Below, piece after piece: positions 9,201-17,931 of a DNA stretch of 64,000 nt. The stretch is from Palsa-1439 sp050015495 (lineage in GTDB: Bacteria; Verrucomicrobiota; Verrucomicrobiia; Palsa-1439), in contig JBEKBH010000002.1 in assembly GCA_050015495.1 (NCBI GenBank), positions 124,001 to 188,000 of the forward strand. Reading direction: 5' to 3'. The translations under genes and the position numbers were made by a program. Position 1 is the first letter of the stretch; the number at the start of each line of letters is the position of its first letter. The notes beneath the pieces are model-generated. The model had not been told where the DNA came from. It saw only the letters and a program-made list of their open reading frames with translations, and did no database searches.

Positions 9201-9804
9201 TCAGAGACCCAGTCGACGCCGCAAACGCTGACAAGCCATTCTCATCAGTTCTCGACCGGGGCGAAACCGCGCCCGATTGTATTTCCGATAATCTTGTTCG
9301 GTTGGGTATTCCTTGGCGTAAGGGAAAAACCCATCTGGCGTAATCAAGAATCCGGCCGTTGCATATGGGTCAAAACCGGGGGCTGGAAAAGAGCGCTGCT
9401 GAAAATGGATGTACGCATATTCGTGGTCGATAGTACTGCCGTCTCGATGCCGATAGGCTTGAAACACCTTGCCCTTGCACCAGTAAAACACTTGATCGGG
9501 ATAGTTTGGAATCTCCGTTCCCTCGAATCTGGTATATTTCCACCGTGTCGGAACCTTTATGTCGACGATGAACTCCGCATGGTATTGCACGACATTGTGG
9601 TATCGCAGAATCAGGTGGATCCCGCGCCATTCGTCGAATTGCACCGTGCGCGGAGTGCGAAACGCAGCGCGACAATCGATGACGTTTGGAGCCTTCAGCA
9701 TGAAGTAGAGGCTCACGTCCGGAGTGTTGTGATAAAGGCTCAGGTGGGCACGGTTGAGGACCTTGTTGTGAGAGGAGATGATGTCCTCGGCGAGGAACGC
9801 CCGC
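9201..9804 (-). pseudogene. 5'-truncated DUF6625-like exopolysaccharide gene
   Basis: The frame from 9716 encodes 171 residues, but protein-like sequence continues upstream: RAFLAEDIISSHNKVLNR then AHLSLYHNTPDVSLYFM. A TAG closes the frame near 9807 and no N-terminal half is found. FDEWRGIHL, FIVDIKVP, YPDQVFYWCKGKVFQAY and EYAYIHFQQR match my memory of the C-terminal half of DUF6625-type proteins of EPS clusters, where the lost half would carry the GYCDxD region. A translated remnant from 9716 is possible, but the protein would lack its putative catalytic part. It is convergent with the GT4 gene ending at 9152. Confidence 0.65.
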
Positions 9805-9987
9805 TAGACGTGGCCCCCGCCTTCTTACCCCCCGTTGGTTGTGGCGGAACGACCTGACGGTGGACGACATTGAAGAGATAAGGGACTGGAAGCCATCTCA
9901 TAATAGAATTCTGCCAGTTTTTCTGTGTTTGGGGACGGAGCTTTTGCCCGAAAACAGGTGTTTTCATCACTCAGAGCACCCCAAAGA

Positions 9988-10054
9988 CCAGGCTGGTATA
10001 TTATGAGACTGCTTCTAGTGAAGACTTGAATCCGATGGGATTCTTGGATTAAAA
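9988..10054 (+). promoter_or_regulatory. Repeated leader element, shortened (copy I)
   Basis: GGTATATTATGAGACTGCTT aligns with GAGATACTATGAGTGCTC of the copy at 38888; the -10-like hexamer is TATTAT (9999-10004). The core appears as TCCGATGGGATTCTTGGATT (10031-10050). About 30 nt of the middle are missing compared with full copies, and no -35-like hexamer is visible. It points to the methyltransferase at 10126, about 70 nt downstream. The 321 bp between 9805 and 10125 hold nothing else I can name. Confidence 0.42.
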
Positions 10055-10125
10055 AGGACGTACCGATCCAACGCGGAAGTAACGTCCCTTGGTGGGGATT
10101 CACCCAACTGGATCGAGGGATAGCC

Positions 10126-11139
10126 ATGAACGTTGCGAATCAAAAAACCGATCAGGCACCTCGGGTCTGCCCGGTGTGTGGCCACGATCATCAGGGCACC
10201 GTGGATCGCTTGACGGGCGGTCAGCTGCGCACGTTGTGGGCGCAATTCGGCACCCAATTGAGTGAAGTGGCGTGGGGTCATCTGGCCGAAGATTCGGTCG
10301 TTGAACTCTACAGTTGTGCGCAATGCGGTTTTGAGTTTTTTGACCCCGCCTTTGCTGGTGGGGAGATGTTCTACCGCGAGCTCGAGCACCCTCAATACTA
10401 CAGTGCCACGAGGACGGAGTTCACGCATGCCCTCCAGTTTGCTCACAGAAGGCAAGTCCATCGGATCCTCGATGTGGGTTGTGGCAGTGGTGCTTTCTTG
10501 GACTTGGCAAGGCAGGACGGATTTGATGTTTGCGGCTTGGAATTCAACCGAGCGGCTGCCGAACGGGCGCGGGCAAGAGGACACACGGTTTTCATGGAAC
10601 CACTTGCCAACTTGGCTGGGAAGAGCAATTTGGGCCGGTTCGACCTGATCACATTCTTCCAAGTGTTGGAACACCTTCCCACCCCGGTCGAGGTCATGAA
10701 AGACGCCACACGGTTTGTGGTCTCGGAAGGACACATTGCAGTGGCCGTTCCCAACGCGGCAGGCGTGATCGGGCTCGATCCTTGGGATCCCTATAATTGG
10801 CCCCCGCATCATATCACGCGTTGGCGCAGACAGGACTTGGAACGGCTGGCCACACAGTGCAACTTGCGGCTCGTGGAAATCGCTGGCGACCGCTTGGAAG
10901 GGCCGGCCATCAAGTATTACTGGCAGACGCACAACAAACTGGCACCCGTCTTGGGGATCCGGCCGCTCCGGGGCGGTATGCTGCTGCCAAGTGTGCTCTC
11001 TCGGATCTACCGGCTGTCGCTCCTCAAGGTAGTATTCCCCAACTGGGGGCACAGCATTTACGCGTATTACCAGCACGTCGAATCTCCTGGTGCTGTCGCC
11101 CATATCACCACCGAGTCGTCGACGGTGCGCGCGGGGTGA
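10126..11139 (+). CDS. Class I SAM methyltransferase with N-terminal zinc-ribbon cysteines
   Basis: 337 residues starting MNVANQKTDQAPRVCPVCGH. The paired CPVCG (about 15-19) and CAQCG (about 65-69) look like a zinc-binding knuckle, common in methyltransferases acting on nucleotide or lipid-linked sugars. ILDVGCGSGAFLDLA near 113 is SAM motif I, and FFQVLEHLPTPVEV and VAVPNAAGV follow in the Methyltransf_23-like order. An antisense frame of similar length is a shadow. It is a single-gene unit preceded by a leader element. The 275 bp after it (11140-11414) contain no recognisable gene. Confidence 0.87.
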   Translation: MNVANQKTDQAPRVCPVCGHDHQGTVDRLTGGQLRTLWAQFGTQLSEVAWGHLAEDSVVELYSCAQCGFEFFDPAFAGGEMFYRELEHPQYYSATRTEFTHALQFAHRRQVHRILDVGCGSGAFLDLARQDGFDVCGLEFNRAAAERARARGHTVFMEPLANLAGKSNLGRFDLITFFQVLEHLPTPVEVMKDATRFVVSEGHIAVAVPNAAGVIGLDPWDPYNWPPHHITRWRRQDLERLATQCNLRLVEIAGDRLEGPAIKYYWQTHNKLAPVLGIRPLRGGMLLPSVLSRIYRLSLLKVVFPNWGHSIYAYYQHVESPGAVAHITTESSTVRAG

Positions 11140-11414
11140 TCACCACAGTAACCCCCGCGGGCGTCGCCGAGAACAAACGGCTCTTGTCCTTGGCCGAGCA
11201 CGGCGAAACCAACGTCGAGCAGTGCGTGTGTATGATCGCGGGGGTCACAAGTACGGTACGGTGGAGAATTTCGTGGTCTGCTGGCAACGAGGGATGCGCA
11301 TGCACCTGGGCGACGCCCGCGCCGCAGCGTCCGGATGCGTGCCGCGACCGCCATGAACACCGGGACGAGCGGGATCGCGCCCACCTCTGACCAACACTTT
11401 TGTCGATTGCAGGG

Positions 11415-12965
11415 TTACTTATCGGCACCCAAAAGAGGGGCCAGCACCGGCTGGAAAAATCGTGGCACGTGCCCGAGGACTTCGACGCGCATCTCCCTGG
11501 TCGTGCCGTAGCGGAGAAACAGGACAAGACCGAGGGGGCCGAGCGCGACTGCATTCAATACGAGCCGTGGAATGGGCGAGAACCGCTGGCCGATATACCA
11601 CAAGACGAGCGCCGTCAGGATCATGATGCCCGCGACTCGTACCGCTGTGGCCAGCCACCGAAGTTCCAATTCAGGGAAATGGAACCCGAAGTAGGCGTTG
11701 ATGCGTTTGATACCGTATGGCCCGGTGAAGCAGGCGCTGCACAGAATCGACGTGCCGATAATCGCTGGAAACCCTCCTCGAGGAGCCGCCAGACTGGCGA
11801 CGATGACAAATACGAGGCCTTCCAGCAGATACACGTACCGCATGAAGCCAATTCGTTTGGTCAGAACGGTAAAGCAACTGTCGGCATGAACGACGACGGT
11901 AACAATCAGCCAGCAGTCCAGCAGCACGTCATTCCATCCCGACCATGAGATCTTGCCCGCGGTCCACACCGTGACGAAGGTGCTATTGCAGGATGCGTAG
12001 ATCACCGCGGCAATTGTGCCGATCACTTCCGAGACAACGAGGATTCCACTGAAACGCGCCCGCAGCCGTTCCTTCTCGCCCCGGACAATCATTTCGGAGA
12101 ACGCCGGCTCCGAGTAATCATAAAACTGGTAGATCAATTGGCTGAGGAAGGCAAAAGCTTTCGTGCCCACAGCCCAGGCGGCCACCGCCACCAAGCCCAT
12201 GGTGCGGGAGACGATCACGGACTGGGAAGTCATGATCAGTATGCTGCCGAGGTGGACCACAAACACGTCCTTGCTATACATGAATAGCTCCTTGAACCGT
12301 GACCACACGGGTCTTCCCCAGGCATGACGCGGGGGGAGCAATCGCAGCCTGAGGCAGTTCCAGCAGTTGGCGGACACACTAAACACCAGGGCGAACGCAT
12401 TCATCCACAGAATGCTGTACACGCCCGACTGTGCCTTTAATGCCGCATAGAAAACTCCGAGCTGGGCGAGAAACACAACGGCCTGCATGTGATTGATGAT
12501 GTCATTACGTTGGTGCGCATACAAAATGTTCCGGAACACGCGCACCGCAAAGGTCGCACCGGCAATCGCGCATTGATACCGCACCAGGATGTCGAACTGC
12601 GGCCGGAGTTCAGTTGGTATCCGCAGGAGATTGGCGAAGGATGGGGCCAGTAGCAGCCCTGCCGCCAGAATCAGGAGTCCCTGAACCAGATTCACCAGAA
12701 CGGCCGTCTGGATCAGGCTCCCGTACGCGCCGCTGTCGGGACGGTCCTTCTCTTCAATCAACAGGCGCGACACTGCTGGCGACATCCCAAAATCGATCAC
12801 CACCAGGTAGCTCGTAATCTGAAACATCAATGCCCACAACCCGAACTCCTGCTTGGTTATGAAATGGAGAGCCAGTGGCACGGAAGCGACCGAGTAAATG
12901 AGGTTGCTTGCCAACGACACATAGCTGGAAGCCACACTATGAAGAAAAAAACGGAGTCGTGACAT
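11415..12965 (-). CDS. Wzx-type oligosaccharide flippase
   Basis: 516 residues, a MATE/MOP-superfamily membrane protein of usual length for Wzx/RfbX. It has about twelve to fourteen hydrophobic segments, including an N-terminal SYVSLASNLIYSVASVPLAL and KQEFGLWALMFQI (the conserved start of polysaccharide exporters), then VDFGMSPAVSRLL. It would flip undecaprenyl-pyrophosphate-linked repeat units across the inner membrane before polymerisation. It is its own transcription unit with a full leader element about 65 nt upstream of the start. Confidence 0.87.
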   Translation of the reverse strand: MSRLRFFLHSVASSYVSLASNLIYSVASVPLALHFITKQEFGLWALMFQITSYLVVIDFGMSPAVSRLLIEEKDRPDSGAYGSLIQTAVLVNLVQGLLILAAGLLLAPSFANLLRIPTELRPQFDILVRYQCAIAGATFAVRVFRNILYAHQRNDIINHMQAVVFLAQLGVFYAALKAQSGVYSILWMNAFALVFSVSANCWNCLRLRLLPPRHAWGRPVWSRFKELFMYSKDVFVVHLGSILIMTSQSVIVSRTMGLVAVAAWAVGTKAFAFLSQLIYQFYDYSEPAFSEMIVRGEKERLRARFSGILVVSEVIGTIAAVIYASCNSTFVTVWTAGKISWSGWNDVLLDCWLIVTVVVHADSCFTVLTKRIGFMRYVYLLEGLVFVIVASLAAPRGGFPAIIGTSILCSACFTGPYGIKRINAYFGFHFPELELRWLATAVRVAGIMILTALVLWYIGQRFSPIPRLVLNAVALGPLGLVLFLRYGTTREMRVEVLGHVPRFFQPVLAPLLGADK

Positions 12966-13030
12966 GGCCCGGTCGTCTTACACCAATACCTCGAGGGCGC
13001 GATCGTGTGGCCTCGTCGTTAGGCTCCGAC

Positions 13031-13137
13031 CGCATCCAACATTTCCATATGACTTGCGCTCCGCGACCATCGCGGGCCATTCAGTCTGACGAGCACTACA
13101 GTATCACCTTTGACAATGCCGACAAGCCGATTCTCTC
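13031..13137 (-). promoter_or_regulatory. Repeated leader element, full copy (copy A)
   Basis: On the minus strand: GGCTTGTCGGCATTGTCAAA with -35-like TTGTCG at 13125-13120, a 16-nt spacer and TACTGT at 13103-13098. It continues through GTAGTGCTCGTCAGACTGAA, a perfect CCGCGA-TGG-TCGCGG hairpin, and the core CAAGTCATATGGAAATGTTG ending near 13033. It lies 66-170 nt upstream of the flippase and reads into it. It is among the best-preserved copies. Confidence 0.6.
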
Positions 13138-13190
13138 CGCGGTTCGCCGCGTTCGCACTGACAACAGCCATGGTTTGTGCGGCTCCACTC

Positions 13191-14384
13191 TCAAGCATTC
13201 GATGCCGTGGGGTTTTTTTTCAGACCAGGTTCTGTCAGGCGTGAATTCTGCGCGCGCCCGTACTTGAGAATTGGCAACGAGAAATACCGGTAGACCACCG
13301 CCCCTACAATCAAACCCACCATGAGCGAGCCGCCCTGGATCATCGCGTATTTGACCAGATTGCCACCCGACGGTCCAAATATGGACCGCGCCCACAAAAA
13401 TGCCGGTTGGTGGAAAAGGTACCACTCGTAGCTGATGATTCCGCACCAGCGAAGCCACGGCTGGGAAAGCAGTCGAGATCGCGGATGTTGCGGATCCGCA
13501 ATATAACAGAGCAGAAAGCCGGAGGCGATCTTCACGAACCACCCGAGGATCTCTTCCTGCAGCGTATTTGCGATGATTGGATGGAGGCTCAACCAGGACG
13601 TAGCCAGCAGCGCCATTGCCAATAGGGCAAAGCCGTAATCGCCCAGCTTCGCCCACGACTTCTTCAATATTCCCATGGATTCCAGACCACCCAACAGGAT
13701 CCCAAAATAAAAGTAGTCCAGCAGGGAAGGGAAATGAACGTTGATTTCCGGGTAAAGAGTAAACGAAACCCCTCTTGTGAGGTTGAACCAACGCCATCCC
13801 GTGGGCACGATCAAGAAGACCAGGGAAATGATCCACAGGCAGGCTCTTGCTGGCACCCGTTTCAAACAAACAAACAGCAGCGGCAGCACGATGTAGAACT
13901 GCGCTTCGACGACGAGACTCCACATCACCGGATTCAGCTTGCCATTCACCGGCATGATCAGGGGCGCGCCAAACAACCATCGGATGGCGAAACCGAGATA
14001 GGACCAGTCGTGGGAGAGGATTATATAAACCGGTGTCAACACCAACAGGGAAAGAACCAGCGGAGGGTAAATCTTCCAGAACCGGCGCCAGCCATATCCG
14101 GGCGGGACCGCTTTTGTCGCCCCCTTCACCTTCCGTTTCCAGAACGGCCACGAAATGAGCAGCCCCGAAAGCGTGAAGAAGACCCTCACCCCCCAGAATC
14201 CAGCGGAGAAGATGCCCACTGCGAATCGCAGGATCGGGCTGGAAAGTGGGTTTACGTAAAGAAGATGGCAGGCCACCACGAGCAGGATGGCGATGCCGCG
14301 TAGTCCGTCGAGCAAAGCGTAGTCCTTATTGGCACTGGGATTTACATGCCAGGCGTCGAGCCACACTGCGTTGGGAGAATCCAT
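13191..14384 (-). CDS. Acyltransferase family 3 (OafA/YrhL-like) membrane protein
   Basis: 397 residues, about ten membrane segments. DYALLDGLRGIAILLVVACH at about residues 21-40 carries the DGLRG and catalytic-type His of acyltransferase-3 proteins; FTLSGLLISWPF and WSLVVEAQFYIVLP are further family signatures. It probably O-acetylates or otherwise acylates the glycan in the membrane. The gene for an SGNH hydrolase ends 15 nt upstream of this start, so the two are co-transcribed and may form a split version of the fused acyltransferase-3/SGNH enzymes. Confidence 0.88.
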   Translation of the reverse strand: MDSPNAVWLDAWHVNPSANKDYALLDGLRGIAILLVVACHLLYVNPLSSPILRFAVGIFSAGFWGVRVFFTLSGLLISWPFWKRKVKGATKAVPPGYGWRRFWKIYPPLVLSLLVLTPVYIILSHDWSYLGFAIRWLFGAPLIMPVNGKLNPVMWSLVVEAQFYIVLPLLFVCLKRVPARACLWIISLVFLIVPTGWRWFNLTRGVSFTLYPEINVHFPSLLDYFYFGILLGGLESMGILKKSWAKLGDYGFALLAMALLATSWLSLHPIIANTLQEEILGWFVKIASGFLLCYIADPQHPRSRLLSQPWLRWCGIISYEWYLFHQPAFLWARSIFGPSGGNLVKYAMIQGGSLMVGLIVGAVVYRYFSLPILKYGRAQNSRLTEPGLKKNPTASNA

Positions 14385-14399
14385 GGCGCTTGCCGGGAG

Positions 14400-15167
14400 C
14401 TACCCGGGCGCTCCTCGTTCCTTGGCCAGGTAGTTCTGAACTACGGGCGCGATCCTTCTATACCCCTCCTGGTTCAGATGCAGGCCATCGCTTGTCAATT
14501 CGTCGGACAATCCTCCGGAAGCATTCATGACTGCGGCGCTCACATTCACGAAAACGGCGTTGTGCAGTCGGCATAATTCCCGAAGCCGTTCATTCAAGGC
14601 CAATACTTCGTCATTCAGTTTGCGGCTGTTTATGTCAACAGGGGACTGACGGACAGGCATGACCGACAAGACGATGATTTTCTGGGGTTTCAGAGCGGAA
14701 CGCGTTGTCACCAGCAACTTCTCATAATCGCTGGCACAGGTTTGAACCGAATCATGTCGGCCAAGGTTGTTAATGCCGCACATCAACACCACCGACTCCG
14801 GATTGCGGTCCGGAACCGCCGAGACCAGGACAGTCACGTCCTGTATGGTTGCGCCGGACAGCCCGCAATTACGCACGGCGCAAGACCCGTCGAAAAGCTC
14901 GTACCAATCTCCCATTTCGATATGGCTGTCGCCAGCCAGGATGTGCAACGGTCGCGAATCCTTCCAAGTGACAGCACCGATTCTGGCTTTCTTGCTCTCG
15001 ACCACCCGATCCCAATTCTCTCGCCGGACGGAAGGGAGCCTGATAATCAAGCGGTTGTATAAACGGGGCAAGACGTAACACGCCACCAATGCCGCGAGAC
15101 ACCATCCAGCCAAACAGAGCAGCATTCGACTGTGAATTCTACCAGCGATAAATGGCCTTCCGTTCAA
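14400..15167 (-). CDS. Membrane-anchored SGNH/GDSL-family hydrolase or transferase
   Basis: 255 residues. The N-terminal hydrophobic stretch MLLCLAGWCLAALVACYVLP anchors or exports it. Block I is LAGDSHIEM (GDS with the catalytic Ser), block II the Gly in NCGLSGATI, block III MCGINNLGRHD, and block V DGLHLNQEGY (Asp/His). All four blocks look intact, so it should be an active esterase or acyltransferase. Together with the acyltransferase-3 gene 15 nt downstream it is likely to modify the exported polysaccharide in the periplasm. Confidence 0.87.
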   Translation of the reverse strand: MNGRPFIAGRIHSRMLLCLAGWCLAALVACYVLPRLYNRLIIRLPSVRRENWDRVVESKKARIGAVTWKDSRPLHILAGDSHIEMGDWYELFDGSCAVRNCGLSGATIQDVTVLVSAVPDRNPESVVLMCGINNLGRHDSVQTCASDYEKLLVTTRSALKPQKIIVLSVMPVRQSPVDINSRKLNDEVLALNERLRELCRLHNAVFVNVSAAVMNASGGLSDELTSDGLHLNQEGYRRIAPVVQNYLAKERGAPG

Positions 15168-15190
15168 GATAACCGATTGCCACCCTTACA

Positions 15191-15218
15191 TTTCTATTCC
15201 GATATCTCCCATAATCCG
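15191..15218 (-). promoter_or_regulatory. Repeated leader element, core only (copy F)
   Basis: Minus strand reads ATTATGGGAGATATCGGAAT followed by AGAAA, matching the core GATATGGGAACTGTCGGATG of the copy at 20163. It lies 24 nt before the SGNH gene and reads into it. The rest of the element is not recognisable, so this is a weaker copy. Confidence 0.38.
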
Positions 15219-15359
15219 GAAAATAGGGCAACAATTAACTTCATTGAGCACGGGGTTTTCCGGTCTCCTTTTGTCGTTCGGTTCCCGTTCCTCATCTTGG
15301 CAAACAAACCAACCAGAAAATGTTGATATTGAAATCATTGCCGGAAAATTACAGAGCAC

Positions 15360-15413
15360 CACGCGATAGTAAAGGGGTGGACAATTTCAAATTAGGGGAC
15401 TACCGGTCTGAAT
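15360..15413 (+). promoter_or_regulatory. Repeated leader element, degenerate (copy H)
   Basis: GCGATAGTAAAGGGGTGG (15363-15380) aligns with GCGATAGTTACGGGGCG of the copy at 20163, and ATTAGGGGACTACCGGTCTG (15391-15410) with its core. It ends 37 nt before the GT at 15451 and has the same orientation. It was found by eye and is weaker than the four full copies. Confidence 0.38.
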
Positions 15414-15450
15414 CTTGCATTCAGCGGCTGACTGTGCTTGAATCAGGCGG

Positions 15451-16455
15451 ATGAGAGTCCTCTTTGATTGTCGGGTTCCCTACATGTTTTGGCACGGGGG
15501 GATGCAGGTCCAGATCGAGCAGACAAAGGCAGCCTTGCAAGAGATCGGCGTGGACGTGGAATACTTCCGCTGGTGGGACGAAACACAAACGGGTGAAATC
15601 CTGCACTTTTTTGGAAGAACTCCAACCGCGTTGCTTCACGCGGCCCAAGGGAAAGGGATGAAGGTGGTCCAAGCCGAAATGCTGCCAGGGCTAGGTTCAC
15701 GACCGCTGTGGAAGCGTCGCCTTCATCGGGTGGCCATCCGGGTGTTGGGTTTGGCGATGCCCCAGAGCGTGCTTGGCCATTTCAACTGGGATTCGTACCG
15801 TCTGGCGGATGCCTGTGTCGCCCTAACCCCATGGGAAGCGCAGTTGATGGTCGAGGTGTTCGGGGCGCCACGGGAGAGGGTTCACGTGGTGCCAAACGGT
15901 GTTGAAGAGTGTTTCTTACAAAGCCCCCCGCGCGTCCGGGGCAGTTGGCTGGTCTGCACGGCCACCATTAGAGAGCTCAAACGGGTGCTGGAACTTGCGC
16001 GCTCAGCCGTCCGTGCCGAGGTTCCGTTGTGGGTGATCGGCAAGCCATACAACGATTCCGACCCGTATGCGCGGCAGTTCGCGAAGTTCGCCCAGGATCA
16101 CAGCGCTTTTGTTCGGTTCGAGGGCCCCGTTTCCGACCGCGTCCGACTGGCGGAGATTTATCGCGAGGCGCGCGGGTTCGTGCTGTTGAGCGCAGTGGAG
16201 AGCTTGTCGATCTCCGCCCTGGAAGCGGCGGCGTGTGAATGCCCGCTGTTGCTGGGCGATTTGCCCTGGGCCAGAACGGCATTTGGCGACTCGGCGAGCT
16301 ACTGCCCCCTCGGCAGCGTTCGGGTTACCGCGCGACGATTGCGGCAGTTCTACGATCAGGCTCATACCGTGCCGCGCCCTCCGCGTCCGGCTGGCTGGCT
16401 TCAGATCGCCCGCCAATTAACAGCCGTTTATGAAAGCATATGCGCATCGCATTAA
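15451..16455 (+). CDS. Glycosyltransferase (GT4-like, GT-B fold)
   Basis: 334 residues beginning MRVLFDCRVPYMFWHGGMQV. The GGMQVQIEQTKAAL turn is the acceptor-side Gly-rich loop of GT-B enzymes, VHVVPNGVEECFL links the domains, and the donor-side Glu motif reads SAVESLSISALEAAACECP. The donor domain is shorter than usual. The last 16 nt overlap the next GT gene, so the pair is translated together. Sugar specificity is unknown. Confidence 0.82.
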   Translation: MRVLFDCRVPYMFWHGGMQVQIEQTKAALQEIGVDVEYFRWWDETQTGEILHFFGRTPTALLHAAQGKGMKVVQAEMLPGLGSRPLWKRRLHRVAIRVLGLAMPQSVLGHFNWDSYRLADACVALTPWEAQLMVEVFGAPRERVHVVPNGVEECFLQSPPRVRGSWLVCTATIRELKRVLELARSAVRAEVPLWVIGKPYNDSDPYARQFAKFAQDHSAFVRFEGPVSDRVRLAEIYREARGFVLLSAVESLSISALEAAACECPLLLGDLPWARTAFGDSASYCPLGSVRVTARRLRQFYDQAHTVPRPPRPAGWLQIARQLTAVYESICASH

Positions 16456-17627
16456 TCGGAGATTTCGACACCTTCGTTTGTCGCGGGTTGGAGCGGCCCC
16501 AGCACCTGCTCCCGTGCCGGCTGTCGCCCGGCCTCAATCTGCTGCGAGGTTTTCGTGAAATTGGCCTCACGGATGTCCATATCGTTGTCGTCACTTCGGA
16601 GGTCAGGCAACCAACCGTGGACAAAGGCCCGTTCGGCGTCCTGCATCGGCTGCCTCGTCCGCCGCTGTCTGGCAGCGCCAGCTTGTTTCTGTGGCGGCGG
16701 CGCTTGATTTTGGCGGAACTGAAGAAAATCCAACCTGACATTGTTCACGGACAGGGTACGGAATTGGAGTACGGCCTCACCGCCGTCACAGCGCCGTACC
16801 CGAACGTCATTACCTTCCACGGCGTCATGCACCGGGTGCACATGATCGAGCCGCCTCCATTGTTTTCACTATCACACGCGGCGAGGCTGATCGAGAAGGT
16901 CGTCGCCCGAAAGGCTCGTTACGTAATCTCCATCAGTCACGAGGTCGAAGATTTTCTGCGACGACGACGCAGTCCTGCCCGGACATTCCGGATTCCCAAC
17001 GCCATGGCCCCGTGTTTCTTCGAGGTTCAACGCGCTCAACGCAACACGGACCGGTATGCGTTACTTTACGTCGGCGCGATCCAAATACGAAAGGGGTTAC
17101 TGCATCTGGTGGATGCACTCGCGATCGTGCAACGCCGCTTGGGCCAGCCGGTGCGGCTGCGTGTAATCGGCCCGGCCCTCAGCAGCGGCCCCAATGCAAA
17201 TTACGAGAGATCCGTGCGCGCCCGAGCCGCAGAACTGGGCGTCGCAGAGCAAATTGAATGGATGGGCGTGCAGAACGAATTGGCGGTGGCGCGGGCGATG
17301 GCCGCAAGCGACGTGCTCGTGTTGCCGTCGTTCTGGGAGAACATGCCGATGAGTGTGGGGGAAGCCATGGCGGCAGCGTTACCCGTGGTCTCGACCCGCG
17401 CGGCCGGAATTCCCGACTGGGTCGAAGAGGGCAAGACGGGGCTGCTCGTCACTCCGGGACGGAGCGACGAATTGGCAGACGCACTGGTGGGGCTTTTGTC
17501 GGACGCCGAAATGCGCGAACGGCTCGGGGCAACGGCGCGCGCGAAGGCTCTTGCCCAGTACGCCCCGCGTGTGGTCGCGCAGAAAACGCTGGAAGTGTAC
17601 GAATCGATACTCCAGGCGCGACCATGA
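16440..17627 (+). CDS. Glycosyltransferase family 4
   Basis: 395 residues, starting MRIALIGDFDTFVCRGLERP within the 3' end of the upstream GT. DIVHGQGTELEYG and NVITFHGVMHR are acceptor-domain motifs; FRIPNAMAP is the hinge. LLYVGAIQIRKGLLHLVDAL opens the donor domain and PSFWENMPMSVGEAMAAALP is the EX7E motif region. Full length for the family and apparently intact. It is likely to add one sugar of the repeat unit in the cytoplasm. Confidence 0.9.
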   Translation: MRIALIGDFDTFVCRGLERPQHLLPCRLSPGLNLLRGFREIGLTDVHIVVVTSEVRQPTVDKGPFGVLHRLPRPPLSGSASLFLWRRRLILAELKKIQPDIVHGQGTELEYGLTAVTAPYPNVITFHGVMHRVHMIEPPPLFSLSHAARLIEKVVARKARYVISISHEVEDFLRRRRSPARTFRIPNAMAPCFFEVQRAQRNTDRYALLYVGAIQIRKGLLHLVDALAIVQRRLGQPVRLRVIGPALSSGPNANYERSVRARAAELGVAEQIEWMGVQNELAVARAMAASDVLVLPSFWENMPMSVGEAMAAALPVVSTRAAGIPDWVEEGKTGLLVTPGRSDELADALVGLLSDAEMRERLGATARAKALAQYAPRVVAQKTLEVYESILQARP

Positions 17628-17931
17628 CGACCGCCGAGAAAAACTCCCGCCCGGCTCATCGTCCGCAGATGGGGCGGCGGTGACGATTTGTTGGGGGGCG
17701 AATCGCGCAATTGCTTGGGAAACCGCGGAAATTTTCCCTCTCAAAGTGTGTGTCGTGGAGAACGCCCCCTTGCACCAGGCGGATCGGTTACGGCACATGG
17801 TGCCAACGTATTTGCGACGCTGCCGTTCACGATCCAACGGCAAGGGTGCGCCGTGAAGAGTCTTCGCCGGACGTGAACCTCGGGCTCCTATGACAGGATC
17901 GGGAGAGCCGCGAGCCAAACCGCCTTCGTTC
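17628..17931. other. Intergenic region between convergent genes
   Basis: 304 bp. A 19-codon frame (17624-17683, MTTAEKNSRPAHRPQMGRR) overlaps the upstream stop as ATGA, exactly like the coupled starts elsewhere in the cluster. It may be the first codons of a deleted or frameshifted gene. The rest shows no protein I recognise and no clear terminator. Confidence 0.3.

Noticed and set aside
10015..11103. A 362-codon minus-strand frame
   Set aside because: Antisense to the zinc-ribbon methyltransferase with clear SAM motifs.
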